Shown: piece after piece, positions 1 to 8,844 of the stretch
How the letters are laid out: every line of letters begins with the position of its first letter
How positions within the stretch are numbered: the stretch's first letter is position 1
The notes under the pieces: model-generated
The model's input: the letters and a program-made list of their open reading frames with translations, nothing else
Databases searched by the model: none
Told to the model about the DNA's origin: nothing
Position numbers and translations under genes: made by a program
Assembly (NCBI RefSeq): GCF_002261345.1
Contig: NZ_NEVT01000009.1
Location: 248,001-312,000, forward strand
DNA from: Bordetella genomosp. 2
GTDB taxonomy: Bacteria; Pseudomonadota; Gammaproteobacteria; Burkholderiales; Burkholderiaceae_B
Direction of reading: 5' to 3'
Length of the DNA: 64,000 nucleotides

Positions 1-521
1 TGCGCGGCCACCATGCGCAGGCGCGCATCCTGATGTACGCCTCTGCGGCGCTGCGCCGCCACGCGGCGGCGCGCGGCTGCCGGCTGGTCGAGCGCGATGC
101 GCACATCGTGGCGCTGGCCCTGGACAAGCGCTTCGGCTATGCCGCGCTGGCCGACGCCGCGCACGAGTTGGCGCGCGGCGCGCGCCTGGTGGTGAGCAAC
201 CCCGACCTGACGCACCCGGGACCGGACGGCCGGCAGGTGCCGGAGACCGGCGCCCTGCTGCAGGCCGTGCGGGCCTGCGCCGGCGTGGCGTCCTGGCATA
301 TGGTGGGCAAGCCAGAGCCGGCCATGTTCGAGGAAGGGCTGCGCCGCCTGGGCGGCGCGCCGCACGACACCCTGGTCATCGGCGACAACCCGCTGACCGA
401 CGGCGCCGGCGCCGCGCGCGCCGGCCTGCCCTGTCTGCTGCTGGGCCACGACGCGGGCGCGGCCGCGGCCACGCCCGCGCAACTGCTCGCGCTGGACGAC
501 GCCCCGCTCAGTAGCGCTTGA
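1..521 (+). CDS. HAD-superfamily phosphatase, 3' part (5' end outside window)
   Basis: The reading frame is open to the left edge, so the N-terminal part, with the nucleophile aspartate motif, is missing. What remains is the C-terminal half of a HAD type IIA sugar/phosphoglycolate-type phosphatase. An SNPD segment near residue 65 matches the cap region, GKPEP carries the conserved lysine, and GDNPLTDGAGA is the acidic motif that holds Mg2+. Family members dephosphorylate small sugar phosphates or nucleotides in the cytosol; the substrate cannot be read from the sequence. The stop codon overlaps the end of the opposing regulator gene by 14 bp. I am sure of the superfamily but not of the substrate. 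Confidence 0.8.
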   Translation, partial: RGHHAQARILMYASAALRRHAAARGCRLVERDAHIVALALDKRFGYAALADAAHELARGARLVVSNPDLTHPGPDGRQVPETGALLQAVRACAGVASWHMVGKPEPAMFEEGLRRLGGAPHDTLVIGDNPLTDGAGAARAGLPCLLLGHDAGAAAATPAQLLALDDAPLSSA

Positions 522-1410
522 GCGACAGCACGTTGAAGGTGCGCTTCAGGGTGTCGACCGACTTGTCGTAGTTGGCCAGCGCCAGGCAGGCGATCAGCGC
601 GTCGATGATGGCGAGCTGCGCCAGCCGGCTGGTCATGGCCTCGGTGCGGAAGCGCGTCTCGCGCGCCATGGTGTGCAGCAGCACATCGGCGAAGGGCTGG
701 ATCGGCGACTTGCCGAAGTTGGTGATGCAGATGGTGCGCGCGCCGGCCTCTTTGGCCAGGCGCGTGGCCAGCACGGTTTCGTGGGTGCTGCCCGAATGCG
801 AGATGGTCAGCACGGCCACGTCGGGCCCGGTCAGCGACGCGCTGATGGCCTGCACGTGCGAATCGGTGACCGCGGTGGCGTTCAGGCCGATGCGCAGCAT
901 CCGGTAGTGCGCGTCCTCGGCGATGGTGGCCGAGCTGCCGATGCCGTAGATCTCGATGCGGCGCGCCTGCGCGAGCAGCCGCACGGCCTGTTCCAGGGCC
1001 TGTGTGTCGAGCACCGAGGCGGTTTCCTGCAGGGCCTGGATATTGCTCTGGAAGATCTTGCCCACCACCGTGCCGGCGCTGTCCTCGGGCGCAAGGTCTT
1101 CGTGGATGTACTGCACTGGCCGGACGATTTCCTGCGCCAGGGCGATCTTCAGTTGCTGGAAACCCGTGGCGCCCACCATTTTGCAGAAGCCGATGACGCT
1201 GCCTTCGCTGGACTCGGTTTTCTCGGCCACTTCGCTGACCGACATGTGCACCACCTGGGCGGGGTGCCGGATCACGAATTCGCCGATGCGCTGCGTGGCG
1301 GGGCCCATGGACGACAGCAGGCTTTCGATGCGCGCCAGCATGGCGGGCGGCGCCGCATGGGTGGCGGGAGCTTCGGCGCCGGAGGCTGCGGGCTTCTTGG
1401 TAGTGGCCAT
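508..1410 (-). CDS. MurR/RpiR family transcriptional regulator
   Basis: This 300-residue protein has the two-domain plan of RpiR/MurR regulators. An N-terminal helix-turn-helix (about residues 25-100, with SVSEVAEKTESSEGSVIGFCK as recognition region) is followed by a C-terminal SIS sugar-phosphate-binding domain (about 125-270, with GIGSS and SHSGST phosphosugar-binding loops). Such proteins usually sense a phosphorylated sugar and repress a nearby catabolic gene. The gene runs convergently into the HAD phosphatase with a 14 bp overlap, so the two may act on the same sugar-phosphate route. That link is inference from position only. Confidence 0.88.
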   Translation of the reverse strand: MATTKKPAASGAEAPATHAAPPAMLARIESLLSSMGPATQRIGEFVIRHPAQVVHMSVSEVAEKTESSEGSVIGFCKMVGATGFQQLKIALAQEIVRPVQYIHEDLAPEDSAGTVVGKIFQSNIQALQETASVLDTQALEQAVRLLAQARRIEIYGIGSSATIAEDAHYRMLRIGLNATAVTDSHVQAISASLTGPDVAVLTISHSGSTHETVLATRLAKEAGARTICITNFGKSPIQPFADVLLHTMARETRFRTEAMTSRLAQLAIIDALIACLALANYDKSVDTLKRTFNVLSLKRY

Positions 1411-1476
1411 GGCGTGACAATCAGGGGAGCGGCCATTCTCTCACAGCCACATGACGCGCCGCCACGCCGGCGGTAT

Positions 1477-2700
1477 TCAGCCCGGCCGGCCGTCCACTCG
1501 CGGACGCGCCAGCCGGGGCGCGTAGGCCAGCGCGTACAGCGTGAAGCCCAGCACCCAGCACAACGCGGCGCCGTAGAGCCAATGCAGGAAGCCGGCCGGC
1601 CAGACCAGCGGCCCCAGCACGCGCAACACGGCGGCGGCGACGACCAGCCAGTAGGCCGCGACCTCGGCGCGGCCCGCCGCCAGCCGCCGGCCCGTATGGC
1701 CCAGCGCCGTGCGGGTGATCATGGCGATGATGGCCGTGCCCACCACGCCCACCGCGAAGGCGTGCTCTGCCACGCCGGGCATCACCCAGCCCAGCGCGCT
1801 GGCTGCCAGCAGCAGGAAGCTGACCGGCAGCCAGGCGTACGCCAGGTGCAGGATCCACAGAATGGGCCGGTTGCCCACCGCATAGCCGCGCCAGCCCGCC
1901 ACCCGCACCGCCAGCAATGCGCCGGCCAGCGCAGCCAGCGGCGCCATCAGCCAGCCGGGCGCGGCCAGCACCCAGGCCAGCAGCGCCAGGATGGTCGCCC
2001 CCAGGATGGGTTTGCCCAGCCCGGGATACGACTTCAGGCGAAAGCCGGGCACGGCATTGGTCGTGAACATGGGCAGCACGCGCGCGCCGATCACCACCAC
2101 GAACAGCACGGGCAGGGCCAGGCCCGCCACGCACACGCGCAGCGCCAGGCCGGGTTCGCCCAGCCAGGCGCAGGCATGAAAGAGCAGGTTGACGGCGCCG
2201 TACACCCACAGCGCGAGGGCGAGCGGGTAATTGCGGCGATTGCCCGCGCGCCGCAGCACGCGCGTGAAGGCCAGCGCCGCCAGCGGCAGGAACAGCCCGT
2301 CGAGCAAGGTCGCCAGCCACAGCGGGCCGGACCACATAGCCACGCGGCCGGCCAGCCACAGCGCGGTCAGGGCCGCCAGCGCCGGGCCGGCCGGCGTGTC
2401 GACGCCGGTCCAGGCGCGGCCGGCGGTAAACAGAAAACCCACGACGATCGCGGCGGCGAAGCCGAACACCATTTCGTGCGCATGCCACAGCAGGGCCAGG
2501 CCCATGGCGCCGGCGCCCGGCGGCGGCAGCAGGCCGGCCAGCTGCCCCGCCCAGACCGCCACCGCCACGGCGGCGAACAGCGCGCCGCACAGGTAGAAGG
2601 GCCGGAAGCCCAGGGCGAACAGGGCCCAGCCCGAAGGCGGCGCTTGCCGGGGCTCGGCGGGCCGGTGCAAGGAAGAAGGAGAAAGGGGGATCTGGACCAT
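1477..2700 (-). CDS. nnrS: NnrS family multi-pass membrane protein
   Basis: About 407 residues, with roughly a dozen hydrophobic segments and the NnrS hallmarks: an early FRPFYLCGALFA stretch, HAHEMVFGF, and later FTTNAVPGFR. NnrS is a haem- and copper-containing inner-membrane protein linked to nitric oxide and nitrosative stress tolerance in denitrifiers and relatives. I placed the start at the ATG at 2700 (MVQIPLSP). An in-frame ATG at 2739 would add 13 residues, and neither start has a strong ribosome-binding site. No nitrite or NO reductase gene is next to it. The gene is transcribed away from the amino-acid binding protein across a 254 bp shared upstream region. Confidence 0.88.
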   Translation of the reverse strand: MVQIPLSPSSLHRPAEPRQAPPSGWALFALGFRPFYLCGALFAAVAVAVWAGQLAGLLPPPGAGAMGLALLWHAHEMVFGFAAAIVVGFLFTAGRAWTGVDTPAGPALAALTALWLAGRVAMWSGPLWLATLLDGLFLPLAALAFTRVLRRAGNRRNYPLALALWVYGAVNLLFHACAWLGEPGLALRVCVAGLALPVLFVVVIGARVLPMFTTNAVPGFRLKSYPGLGKPILGATILALLAWVLAAPGWLMAPLAALAGALLAVRVAGWRGYAVGNRPILWILHLAYAWLPVSFLLLAASALGWVMPGVAEHAFAVGVVGTAIIAMITRTALGHTGRRLAAGRAEVAAYWLVVAAAVLRVLGPLVWPAGFLHWLYGAALCWVLGFTLYALAYAPRLARPRVDGRPG

Positions 2701-2954
2701 GGCTGTCGGACAAAAAAATGGCGCCGTGCGGATGGGCACGGCTGTGCACGAGTCTACCCGCGCGGCGCAACGCCAACGGCCATCGCGCCGATGTCGGCGG
2801 CCTATTACGCAAATGTTTGCGCTTCCGCAAAATGCCTGGTCGCGTATATCTTACGACGATCAGGTTATTTGGCGAGCCGCGACGGGCTGGCTAAGCTGTC
2901 GGGCTCCGGAATGCGGCCGGCGCTGTGGCGGCCGCGCTTATGGGGAAGCACACC
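2701..2954. promoter_or_regulatory. Divergent regulatory region nnrS / amino-acid binding protein
   Basis: This 254 bp gap lies between two divergently transcribed genes and has no convincing ORF. It is less GC-rich than the surroundings. It contains a palindrome at 2808-2821 (CGCAAA, 2 bp, TTTGCG), directly followed by a second GCAAAA motif, which looks like an operator for a dimeric regulator. The regulator is unknown. Confidence 0.4.
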
Positions 2955-3971
2955 ATGAAGATTGCAAGAACATTGATCGGCGCCGCCCTGCTGGCCGGCG
3001 CCATGGCCGGCGCGCAGGCCGCCACCCTGGACGTCGTGCGCGAACGGGGCGAACTGCGCTGCGGCACCACGACCGGCTTTGCCGGCTTCTCGGCGCCGGA
3101 CGCCAAAGGCGTATGGCGCGGCCTGGACGTCGACCTGTGCCGCGCGATTGCCGCCGCGGTGTTCGGCGACGCCGGGAAGATCAAGGTCGTGCCGCTGAAT
3201 TCGCAGCAGCGCTTCACGGCGCTGCAGTCGGGCGAGGTCGATGTGCTGACGCGCAACACCACGGTGACCCAGCAGCGCGATACGGCGCTGGGCATCATCC
3301 ATGCCGGCATCAATTTCTACGACGGGCAGGGTTTCCTGGTGCCCAGGTCGCTGGGCGTGAAGCACGCCACCGAGCTCAATGGCGCGACCATATGCCTGCA
3401 GACCGGCACGTCCAACGAGAACACGCTGGCCGACTGGGCGCGCGCGCACAAGGTGGAATACAAGCCGGTGGTCATCGAGACCTTCAATGAAGTGGTCAAC
3501 GCCTTCGCCTCGGGACGCTGCGACGTGTTCAGCACCGATGCCTCCGGCCTGGCCTCCATCCGCATCTCCAAGCTGCAGAACCCCGACGACTACCTGGTGC
3601 TGCCCGAGATCATCTCGAAAGAGCCGCTGGGGCCGTTCGTGCGCCAGGGCGACGACGCCTGGCTGAACATCGTGCGCTGGTCGCTGTCGGCAATGATCGA
3701 GGCCGAGGAATACGGCATCACCTCCGCCAACGTGGACCAGCAGACCAACAGCGCCAACCCGAATATCCGCCGCATCCTGGGCGTGACGCCGGGCGCCGGC
3801 GCCAACATGGGCCTGGACGAAAAGTGGGCCTACAACATCATCAAGCAGGTGGGCAACTACGGCGAGAGCTTCGACCGCAACGTGGGCGCCGGCAGCCCGC
3901 TGAAGATCGAGCGCGGGCTGAACGCGCAATGGCGCGATGGCGGCCTGATGTACGCGCTGCCCATACGCTGA
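2955..3971 (+). CDS. Polar amino-acid ABC transporter substrate-binding protein (AapJ/BztA-like)
   Basis: 338 residues with a clear signal peptide (MKIART, hydrophobic core, cleavage after AGAQA). The mature protein begins TLDVVRERGELRCG and continues with a GLDVDLCRAIAAAVFGD segment, typical of the general L-amino-acid periplasmic receptors AapJ/BztA. GGGG-rich TGG-AAG spacing (ribosome-binding site GGGGAAG at 2942) selects the ATG at 2955 over upstream in-frame codons. In the usual aapJQMP operon the two permeases and the ATPase follow. Here an unrelated gene lies opposite, so this receptor must share a transporter encoded elsewhere or be an orphan. Confidence 0.9.
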   Translation: MKIARTLIGAALLAGAMAGAQAATLDVVRERGELRCGTTTGFAGFSAPDAKGVWRGLDVDLCRAIAAAVFGDAGKIKVVPLNSQQRFTALQSGEVDVLTRNTTVTQQRDTALGIIHAGINFYDGQGFLVPRSLGVKHATELNGATICLQTGTSNENTLADWARAHKVEYKPVVIETFNEVVNAFASGRCDVFSTDASGLASIRISKLQNPDDYLVLPEIISKEPLGPFVRQGDDAWLNIVRWSLSAMIEAEEYGITSANVDQQTNSANPNIRRILGVTPGAGANMGLDEKWAYNIIKQVGNYGESFDRNVGAGSPLKIERGLNAQWRDGGLMYALPIR

Positions 3972-3984
3972 AGCCGGCAGCGCG

Positions 3985-4014
3985 GCGGCTGGGGGGAATT
4001 GAACCCCCCGCCGC
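3985..4014. terminator. Strong GC hairpin between convergent genes
   Basis: An 11 bp stem (GCGGC + GGGGGG pairing with CCCCCC + GCCGC, one bulged T) encloses a 7-nt loop, and sits between the binding protein and the opposing small-protein gene. No U-run follows, so factor-independent termination is uncertain, but the position fits a bidirectional stop. On the minus strand the inner part reads GGGGG-TTCAATT-CCCCC, the same shape as a tRNA T-arm. Confidence 0.5.
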
Positions 4015-4533
4015 TCAATTGATGCTGTAGCCGCGGCCCTTGAAGCACGCGCCCATGGCGCGGCTGTACGATTCGGTAGCGACGCCGGTGGTGTATTCGC
4101 TGATGTTGTCGGGGTCGAAACCGCTCTGGTTCATGGCCCAGCGGCGGCATTCGGCGCGGTCGCGCGCCTGCTGGGCATCGCTCTGGCCCTTGGCCGGGTA
4201 GGCGATGACATCCAGGCTGGACGAGGCCGCAATGCGCGGCGTCGAATACGTGACAGTGGGCGCCACGTAGGTGACGGGCGGGGCGGCATAGACCGGCGCC
4301 GGGTAGGCCACCGGCGGGTAGTACACGGGCGGCGACACATACGTGACGCCGCTGTAGCCATAGCGCGGCCCGCTGCTGAGCGCCAGCGCCACGCCGGCGC
4401 CCAGCAGCGCCGCGCCGCCCACCCACCAGCCGGAGTAATAGCCGCCATGGTAGCGGCCATGGGCCGAGGCCTGGCCGCTGGCCGTGGCCAGCAGGGCGGC
4501 CGCGACGGCCGCGCACCAAAATCGGGACTTCAT
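4015..4533 (-). CDS. Small exported Tyr/Pro-rich protein of unknown function
   Basis: 172 residues. A signal peptide (MKSRFW, AAVAAALLATASG, cleavage near QASA-HG) is followed by a short Gly/Tyr-rich stretch, a glycine-rich hydrophobic segment (WVGGAALLGAGVALAL, about residues 37-52) that could anchor it or form a glycine zipper, and a Tyr/Val/Pro-rich linker (YVSPPVYYPPVAYPAP). The C-terminal domain (about 115-172) holds Cys pairs (AECRRWA and GACFKGRGYSIN) and resembles the end domain of other envelope lipoprotein-like proteins with RARAxCxxxxGY endings. Likely periplasmic or envelope-associated. I do not recognise a specific function. Confidence 0.7.
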   Translation of the reverse strand: MKSRFWCAAVAAALLATASGQASAHGRYHGGYYSGWWVGGAALLGAGVALALSSGPRYGYSGVTYVSPPVYYPPVAYPAPVYAAPPVTYVAPTVTYSTPRIAASSSLDVIAYPAKGQSDAQQARDRAECRRWAMNQSGFDPDNISEYTTGVATESYSRAMGACFKGRGYSIN

Positions 4534-4754
4534 GTTCGTCTTTCCTGAAAATCACTGGCCGCCGGCGCCGCGGGCATGCCGTGGAGAGAAACGCGGGCGG
4601 GAACAGCCATATGTACTTTACTCCCGCGCCGCGGGCCTGTCGCGCGCCAGGCCGGCGCGCCATGTAAAAGCGGCATCACGGCGTTTCAAGGGCGCGGCGC
4701 CCGGGCCGGGCCGCCATTGGAAGAACGGCGCCGCGGTATGCAAAAATCCGGCCC

Positions 4755-5519
4755 ATGCCTTTTGACAATCGCTTGCAGAAAAATTCCCTGGCCGCGCAGG
4801 CCGCCCAATTGCCGGCCGCCTGGCAAGCGGCGTTCCAGCAACCCGACGTGGCCCGGGCGCTGCGCGAGGTGACCGCCTACGTCGAGCAGCGGCTGGCCGA
4901 GGGCGCCGTGGTGTATCCGGCCACCCCGTTCCGGGCCCTGGAGGGGCTGGTTCCGGCCGAAGTGCGGGTGGTGATCCTGGGCCAGGACCCCTACCATGGC
5001 CCCGGCCAGGCGCAGGGCCTGGCCTTCTCGGTGCCCGACGATTGCAAGCGCCCGCCCAGCCTGCGCAACATTTTCAACCAGATCGCCCAGGACCACCCGG
5101 GCACGCCGCTGCCGCGCGGCAACGACTTGTCGCGCTGGACGCGCCAGGGCGTGCTGCTGTTGAACACCGCGCTTACCGTGGAAGACGGCCAGCCGGCTTC
5201 GCACGCCAGGCGCGGCTGGGAAACGGTGACGGACGCCCTGATCAGCCTGGTGGCGCGCGACCCCGCCCCCAAGGCTTTCTTGCTGTGGGGCGCGCATGCG
5301 CAAGCCAAGCAGGTGTTGCTGCCCGACCACAGTGGCCATCTGGTGCTGACCGCCAACCACCCCTCGCCGCTGTCCGCGCGGCGCCCCCCTGTGCCGTTCC
5401 TGGGCTGCGGCCATTTCGCCCAGGTCAATGCCTGGCTGGCCACCCAAGGCAAAGCCCCTATTGACTGGACCACCGAAGAAAACCAAGGGGATGTACGCCA
5501 GGGCGAATTCGGGTTATGA
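4755..5519 (+). CDS. ung: Uracil-DNA glycosylase, family 1
   Basis: 254 residues, full length for the family. Removes uracil from DNA as the first step of base excision repair. The water-activating loop GQDPYHG is at residues 76-82 (catalytic Asp78), the uracil-binding LLNTALTVE at 135-143, and the minor-groove intercalation loop HPSPLS at 202-207, so all active-site parts are intact. The start ATG at 4755 gives the usual short N-terminus. The gene is monocistronic in appearance and is followed by a 270 bp gap before the helicase gene. Confidence 0.97.
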   Translation: MPFDNRLQKNSLAAQAAQLPAAWQAAFQQPDVARALREVTAYVEQRLAEGAVVYPATPFRALEGLVPAEVRVVILGQDPYHGPGQAQGLAFSVPDDCKRPPSLRNIFNQIAQDHPGTPLPRGNDLSRWTRQGVLLLNTALTVEDGQPASHARRGWETVTDALISLVARDPAPKAFLLWGAHAQAKQVLLPDHSGHLVLTANHPSPLSARRPPVPFLGCGHFAQVNAWLATQGKAPIDWTTEENQGDVRQGEFGL

Positions 5520-5792
5520 TCGCGGCACTGCACAAATTTGTGCCGGCATTAAATCCGCGCCCTGAGTAGCACCACGCGGTCACTGACGCAGTTTGTCGGG
5601 TCAGCTTCCCGACCCCATGCCGGTCACCATCGATTCCTGACCTCCTTTCCTTTCGCCTCGCGCTTCACATACAGCGCGCCGCGCGCACGGTTGTTCCGGT
5701 CGGCCCGATGCTCCATCAACCGTCGCCCGGACCCGCCGCTTTTCCTTCGGCTCGCCTGGCACATGCGCCGCTTTGCGCGGCAAGGACAAGGT
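5520..5792 (+). promoter_or_regulatory. Long leader region upstream of the rhlE-like helicase
   Basis: This 273 bp gap precedes the helicase start. It contains a small hairpin at 5595-5613 (GTCGGG, 7-nt loop, CCCGAC) and pyrimidine-rich stretches. An in-frame upstream start could extend the helicase by up to 34 residues, but the extension is unlike the family. A long structured leader is common for cold-inducible DEAD-box genes; regulation here is only inferred. Confidence 0.3.
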
Positions 5793-7583
5793 ATGTCTTT
5801 CGAAACCCTGGGTCTCGCGCCCACTCTGCTGTCGGCCCTGCAAGAGGCCGGCTTTTCCGCCCCCACGCCCGTCCAGGCCGCCGCCATTCCGCAGGCCCTG
5901 GCCGGCCATGACCTGATGGTCTCGTCGCAGACCGGCAGCGGCAAGACCGCCGCCTTCATGCTGCCCGCCCTCAACCGTATCGCCGGCCAGCCCGGCAACA
6001 AGGGCGTGGGCGTGCAAGTGCTGGTGCTGACCCCGACGCGCGAACTGGCCCTGCAAGTCACCGAGGCGACCGGCTCGTACGGCCGCAATCTGCCCGGCCT
6101 GCGCACCGCCACCGTGGTGGGCGGCATGCCCTACGGTGCCCAGCTCAAGGCGCTGTCGCGCCGCGTCGACGTGCTGGTGGCCACGCCCGGCCGGCTGATC
6201 GACCACCTGAAGGCCGGCCGCGTCAAGCTGAACACCGTGCACACCCTGGTGCTGGATGAAGCCGACCGCATGCTGGACATGGGCTTCATCGAAGATATCG
6301 AAACCATCGTCGAGCGCCTGCCCGAGCAGCGCCAGACGCTGCTGTTCTCGGCCACGCTGGATGGCACCGTGGCCAAGCTGGCCGCGCGCATGATGCGCGA
6401 ACCGCAGCGCATCGAAATGGCGGCCCAGAAAGAAAAGCACGCCAATATCACGCAAAGCCTGCTGTACGCCGACGACGCCAGCCACAAGATGCAGCTGCTC
6501 GACCACGTGTTGCGCGACGCCAAGCTGGACCAGGCGATTGTCTTCACCGCCACCAAGCGCGGCGCCGACGACCTGGCCGACCGCCTGGCCGACCAGGGCT
6601 TTGCCGCCGCCGCCCTGCACGGCGACATGAATCAGCGCCAGCGCACCCGCACGCTGACCCAGTTGCAGCGCGGCCAGTTGCGCGTCCTGGTGGCCACCGA
6701 CGTGGCGGCGCGCGGCATCGACGTGCAAGGCATCAGCCACGCCGTCAACTTCGACCTGCCCATGCAGGCCGAAGACTACGTGCACCGCATCGGCCGCACC
6801 GGCCGCGCCGGCCGTGATGGCCAGGCCTTCACGCTGGCGACCCACGCGGAACGCCACAAGGTGCGCCGCATCGAGCATTACATCGGCCAGTCGATCACTC
6901 CGGAAACCATTGCCGGCCTGGAACCCAAGCGTACGCCGCGCCCCTATGCCGGCGGTCCCGGCCGTGGCGGCAAGCCGTTCGGCAAGCGCCCCGGAGGTTT
7001 CGGCGGCGATCGCCCGCAATCGCGCGAGGGCCGGGGCTTCCGCGCCGATGCGCAGCGCGAGGGCGGCTGGCGCGGCCATGACGCCAAGCCCCGCGAGGGC
7101 GGCTTCCGCGGCGAGTTCCAGCCGCGCGAAGGCGGCTGGCGCGGCCGCGACGAGCGCCCCGCCCGTCCGGCCGGCGAGCGCGATTTCCGGCCCGCCCGCG
7201 CCTTTGGCGAGCGCCCGCAACACGGCGACTGGCGCGCCGAGCGCGACGCCCGCCCGACGGCCGGGTACGAACCGCGCCCGCACCGCGACGGCGCCCGGCG
7301 CGGCGAGTTCCAACCGCGCGGCGAATTCCAACCTCGTGGCGAGTTCAAGCCGCGCGGTGAATTCAAGCCGCGCAGTGAGTTCAAGCCGCGCGGGGACTTC
7401 CAGCCCCGTGGCGAATTCCAGCCCCGCGGTGAATTCCAGCCCCGCCAGGCGCGCGGCGAAGGCGATTTTCGTGGCGCCGAGCGCCGTCCCGGCGGCTTCC
7501 GGCCGTCGACCAAGCCGTTCGCGCAACGCGCCGGCGGCCCGTCCAAGCACTACGGCAAACCCGGCGGCCCGCGCCGCGGCTAA
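5793..7583 (+). CDS. rhlE: DEAD-box ATP-dependent RNA helicase, RhlE type, with repeat tail
   Basis: 596 residues from the ATG at 5793, chosen because AAGGACAAGG lies just upstream and the protein begins MSFETLGLAP as in RhlE. Core motifs are all present: FSAPTPVQ (Q motif, about 21-28), SQTGSGKT (Walker A, 45-52), PTREL (81-85), DEAD (155-158), SAT (186-188), and HRIGRTGRAGR in domain 2. The helicase core ends near residue 385. The remaining 210 residues are an Arg/Gly-rich basic tail with eight tandem hexapeptides (GEFQPR/GEFKPR, 7302-7445), expected to be disordered and to bind RNA. Function: RNA unwinding in ribosome assembly or decay. Confidence 0.93.
   Translation: MSFETLGLAPTLLSALQEAGFSAPTPVQAAAIPQALAGHDLMVSSQTGSGKTAAFMLPALNRIAGQPGNKGVGVQVLVLTPTRELALQVTEATGSYGRNLPGLRTATVVGGMPYGAQLKALSRRVDVLVATPGRLIDHLKAGRVKLNTVHTLVLDEADRMLDMGFIEDIETIVERLPEQRQTLLFSATLDGTVAKLAARMMREPQRIEMAAQKEKHANITQSLLYADDASHKMQLLDHVLRDAKLDQAIVFTATKRGADDLADRLADQGFAAAALHGDMNQRQRTRTLTQLQRGQLRVLVATDVAARGIDVQGISHAVNFDLPMQAEDYVHRIGRTGRAGRDGQAFTLATHAERHKVRRIEHYIGQSITPETIAGLEPKRTPRPYAGGPGRGGKPFGKRPGGFGGDRPQSREGRGFRADAQREGGWRGHDAKPREGGFRGEFQPREGGWRGRDERPARPAGERDFRPARAFGERPQHGDWRAERDARPTAGYEPRPHRDGARRGEFQPRGEFQPRGEFKPRGEFKPRSEFKPRGDFQPRGEFQPRGEFQPRQARGEGDFRGAERRPGGFRPSTKPFAQRAGGPSKHYGKPGGPRRG
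7302..7445 (+). repeat. Eight tandem 18-bp repeats inside the helicase tail
   Basis: Eight consecutive 18-bp units encode GEFQPR, GEFQPR, GEFKPR, GEFKPR, SEFKPR, GDFQPR, GEFQPR, GEFQPR. Units differ at silent third positions and at the Q/K codon. The period is a multiple of three, so copy-number change would keep the frame. Confidence 0.9.
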
Positions 7584-7619
7584 ACCGCACGGCAGGGGCG
7601 GCATGGGACAATAACGCCC

Positions 7620-8813
7620 ATGCAACGCCCTGCCACTGCCTCCCTCCCCGCTCTCGACCCGGACAGCGCGCGCCACAGCGCGCGCGCCGCCGCCCACCTG
7701 CGCCAGGCCATCGGCGCGGCGGGCGGCTGGCTGCCGTTCGATCAATGGATGGCGCAAGCGCTTTATGCGCCGGGCCTGGGCTATTACGCCGCCGGCGCGC
7801 TCAAGCTGGCCGCGCCGGCCGTGGATGCGCGCGGCATGCCCATCGCGGCGGGCGATTTCGTCACCGCGCCGGAACTGACGCCATTGTTCGGTCACACCGT
7901 GGCCCGGCAAGTGGCGCAGGTGCTGGCCGACACCGGCACGGCCACCGTACTGGAATTCGGCGCCGGCACCGGCGCCCTGGCCGACAGCGTGCTGGCCGGG
8001 CTGGACGCGCTCGGCGTGTCCGCCGACTACCGCATCATCGAAGTCTCGGCCGACCTGCGCGCGCGCCAGCAGGCACGCCTGGCGCCGCATGGCGCCCGCG
8101 TGCAGTGGCTGGACGCGCTGCCAACCAGTTTTTCGGGCTGCGTGCTGGCCAACGAAGTGCTCGACGCCATGCCGGTATCGCTATTCCGCTGGAGCGAGGC
8201 CGGCGCCGTGCTGGAGCGCGGCGTGGCCCTGGACGCGAACGGCGACTTCGCCTGGGACGACCGGCCGGCCGGCGCGCCATTGGCGCAGGCGGTGGCGGCG
8301 CGCATGCCGCCGCTACCCGGCTATGTATCCGAGATCAACCTGCAGGCCGAGGCCTGGATGCGGGCAATGGGCGGCTGGCTGGCGTGCGGCGCCGCCCTGC
8401 TGTTCGATTACGGCTTCCCGCGCCGCGAGTACTACCATCCGCAGCGCGCCGGCGGCACGCTGATGTGCCATCTGCGCCACCATGCCCACGCCGACCCGCT
8501 GGTCGCCCCGGGCGTACAGGACATCACCGCCCATGTCGATTTCACCGCCATGGCCGACGCGGCGCTCGAGGCCGGCCTGCAGGTGCTGGGCTATACCTCG
8601 CAGGCGCGCTTCCTGATGAACGCCGGGCTGGCGGAACTGCTGGCGCGGCACGATCCAGCCGATGCGCGCGCCTATGCGCAGGCGGTGGCGCCGGTGCAGA
8701 AACTCCTGAGCGAAGCCGAGATGGGCGAGCTGTTCAAGGTGCTGGCCGTGGGCCGCGACATCGCCGCGCCGCTGCGCGGCTTCGCGCGCGGCGACCGGCT
8801 GGCGGCGCTGTAG
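7620..8813 (+). CDS. SAM-dependent methyltransferase, MidA/NDUFAF7 family
   Basis: 397 residues. The N-terminal family signature WLPFDQWMAQALYAPGLGYYAAG and GDFVTAPELTPLFG are followed by the SAM-binding motif LEFGAGTGALAD (about residues 101-112) and ANEVLDAMPV (about 178-187). The eukaryotic member NDUFAF7 methylates an arginine in respiratory complex I; bacterial targets are not established. The start lies 36 bp after the helicase stop on the same strand, so co-transcription is possible. It is followed by a palindromic repeat that could end the transcript. Confidence 0.9.
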   Translation: MQRPATASLPALDPDSARHSARAAAHLRQAIGAAGGWLPFDQWMAQALYAPGLGYYAAGALKLAAPAVDARGMPIAAGDFVTAPELTPLFGHTVARQVAQVLADTGTATVLEFGAGTGALADSVLAGLDALGVSADYRIIEVSADLRARQQARLAPHGARVQWLDALPTSFSGCVLANEVLDAMPVSLFRWSEAGAVLERGVALDANGDFAWDDRPAGAPLAQAVAARMPPLPGYVSEINLQAEAWMRAMGGWLACGAALLFDYGFPRREYYHPQRAGGTLMCHLRHHAHADPLVAPGVQDITAHVDFTAMADAALEAGLQVLGYTSQARFLMNAGLAELLARHDPADARAYAQAVAPVQKLLSEAEMGELFKVLAVGRDIAAPLRGFARGDRLAAL

Positions 8814-8844
8814 GCGGCGCGCCCGGCAGGTCGGCAGGGCGGCA

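Noticed and set aside
673-2958. Very long open frame on the plus strand opposite rpiR-like and nnrS genes
   Set aside because: It is rich in Gly, Arg, Gln and His with no domain pattern, and lies antisense to two recognisable genes. Long antisense frames are common in GC-rich DNA.
3985-4014. tRNA gene on the minus strand
   Set aside because: Only the T-arm shape is present. There is no D-arm, anticodon arm, acceptor stem or CCA end.
7302-7445. CRISPR-like array of short repeats
   Set aside because: The 18-bp units are contiguous without spacers, in frame, and encode a hexapeptide repeat.
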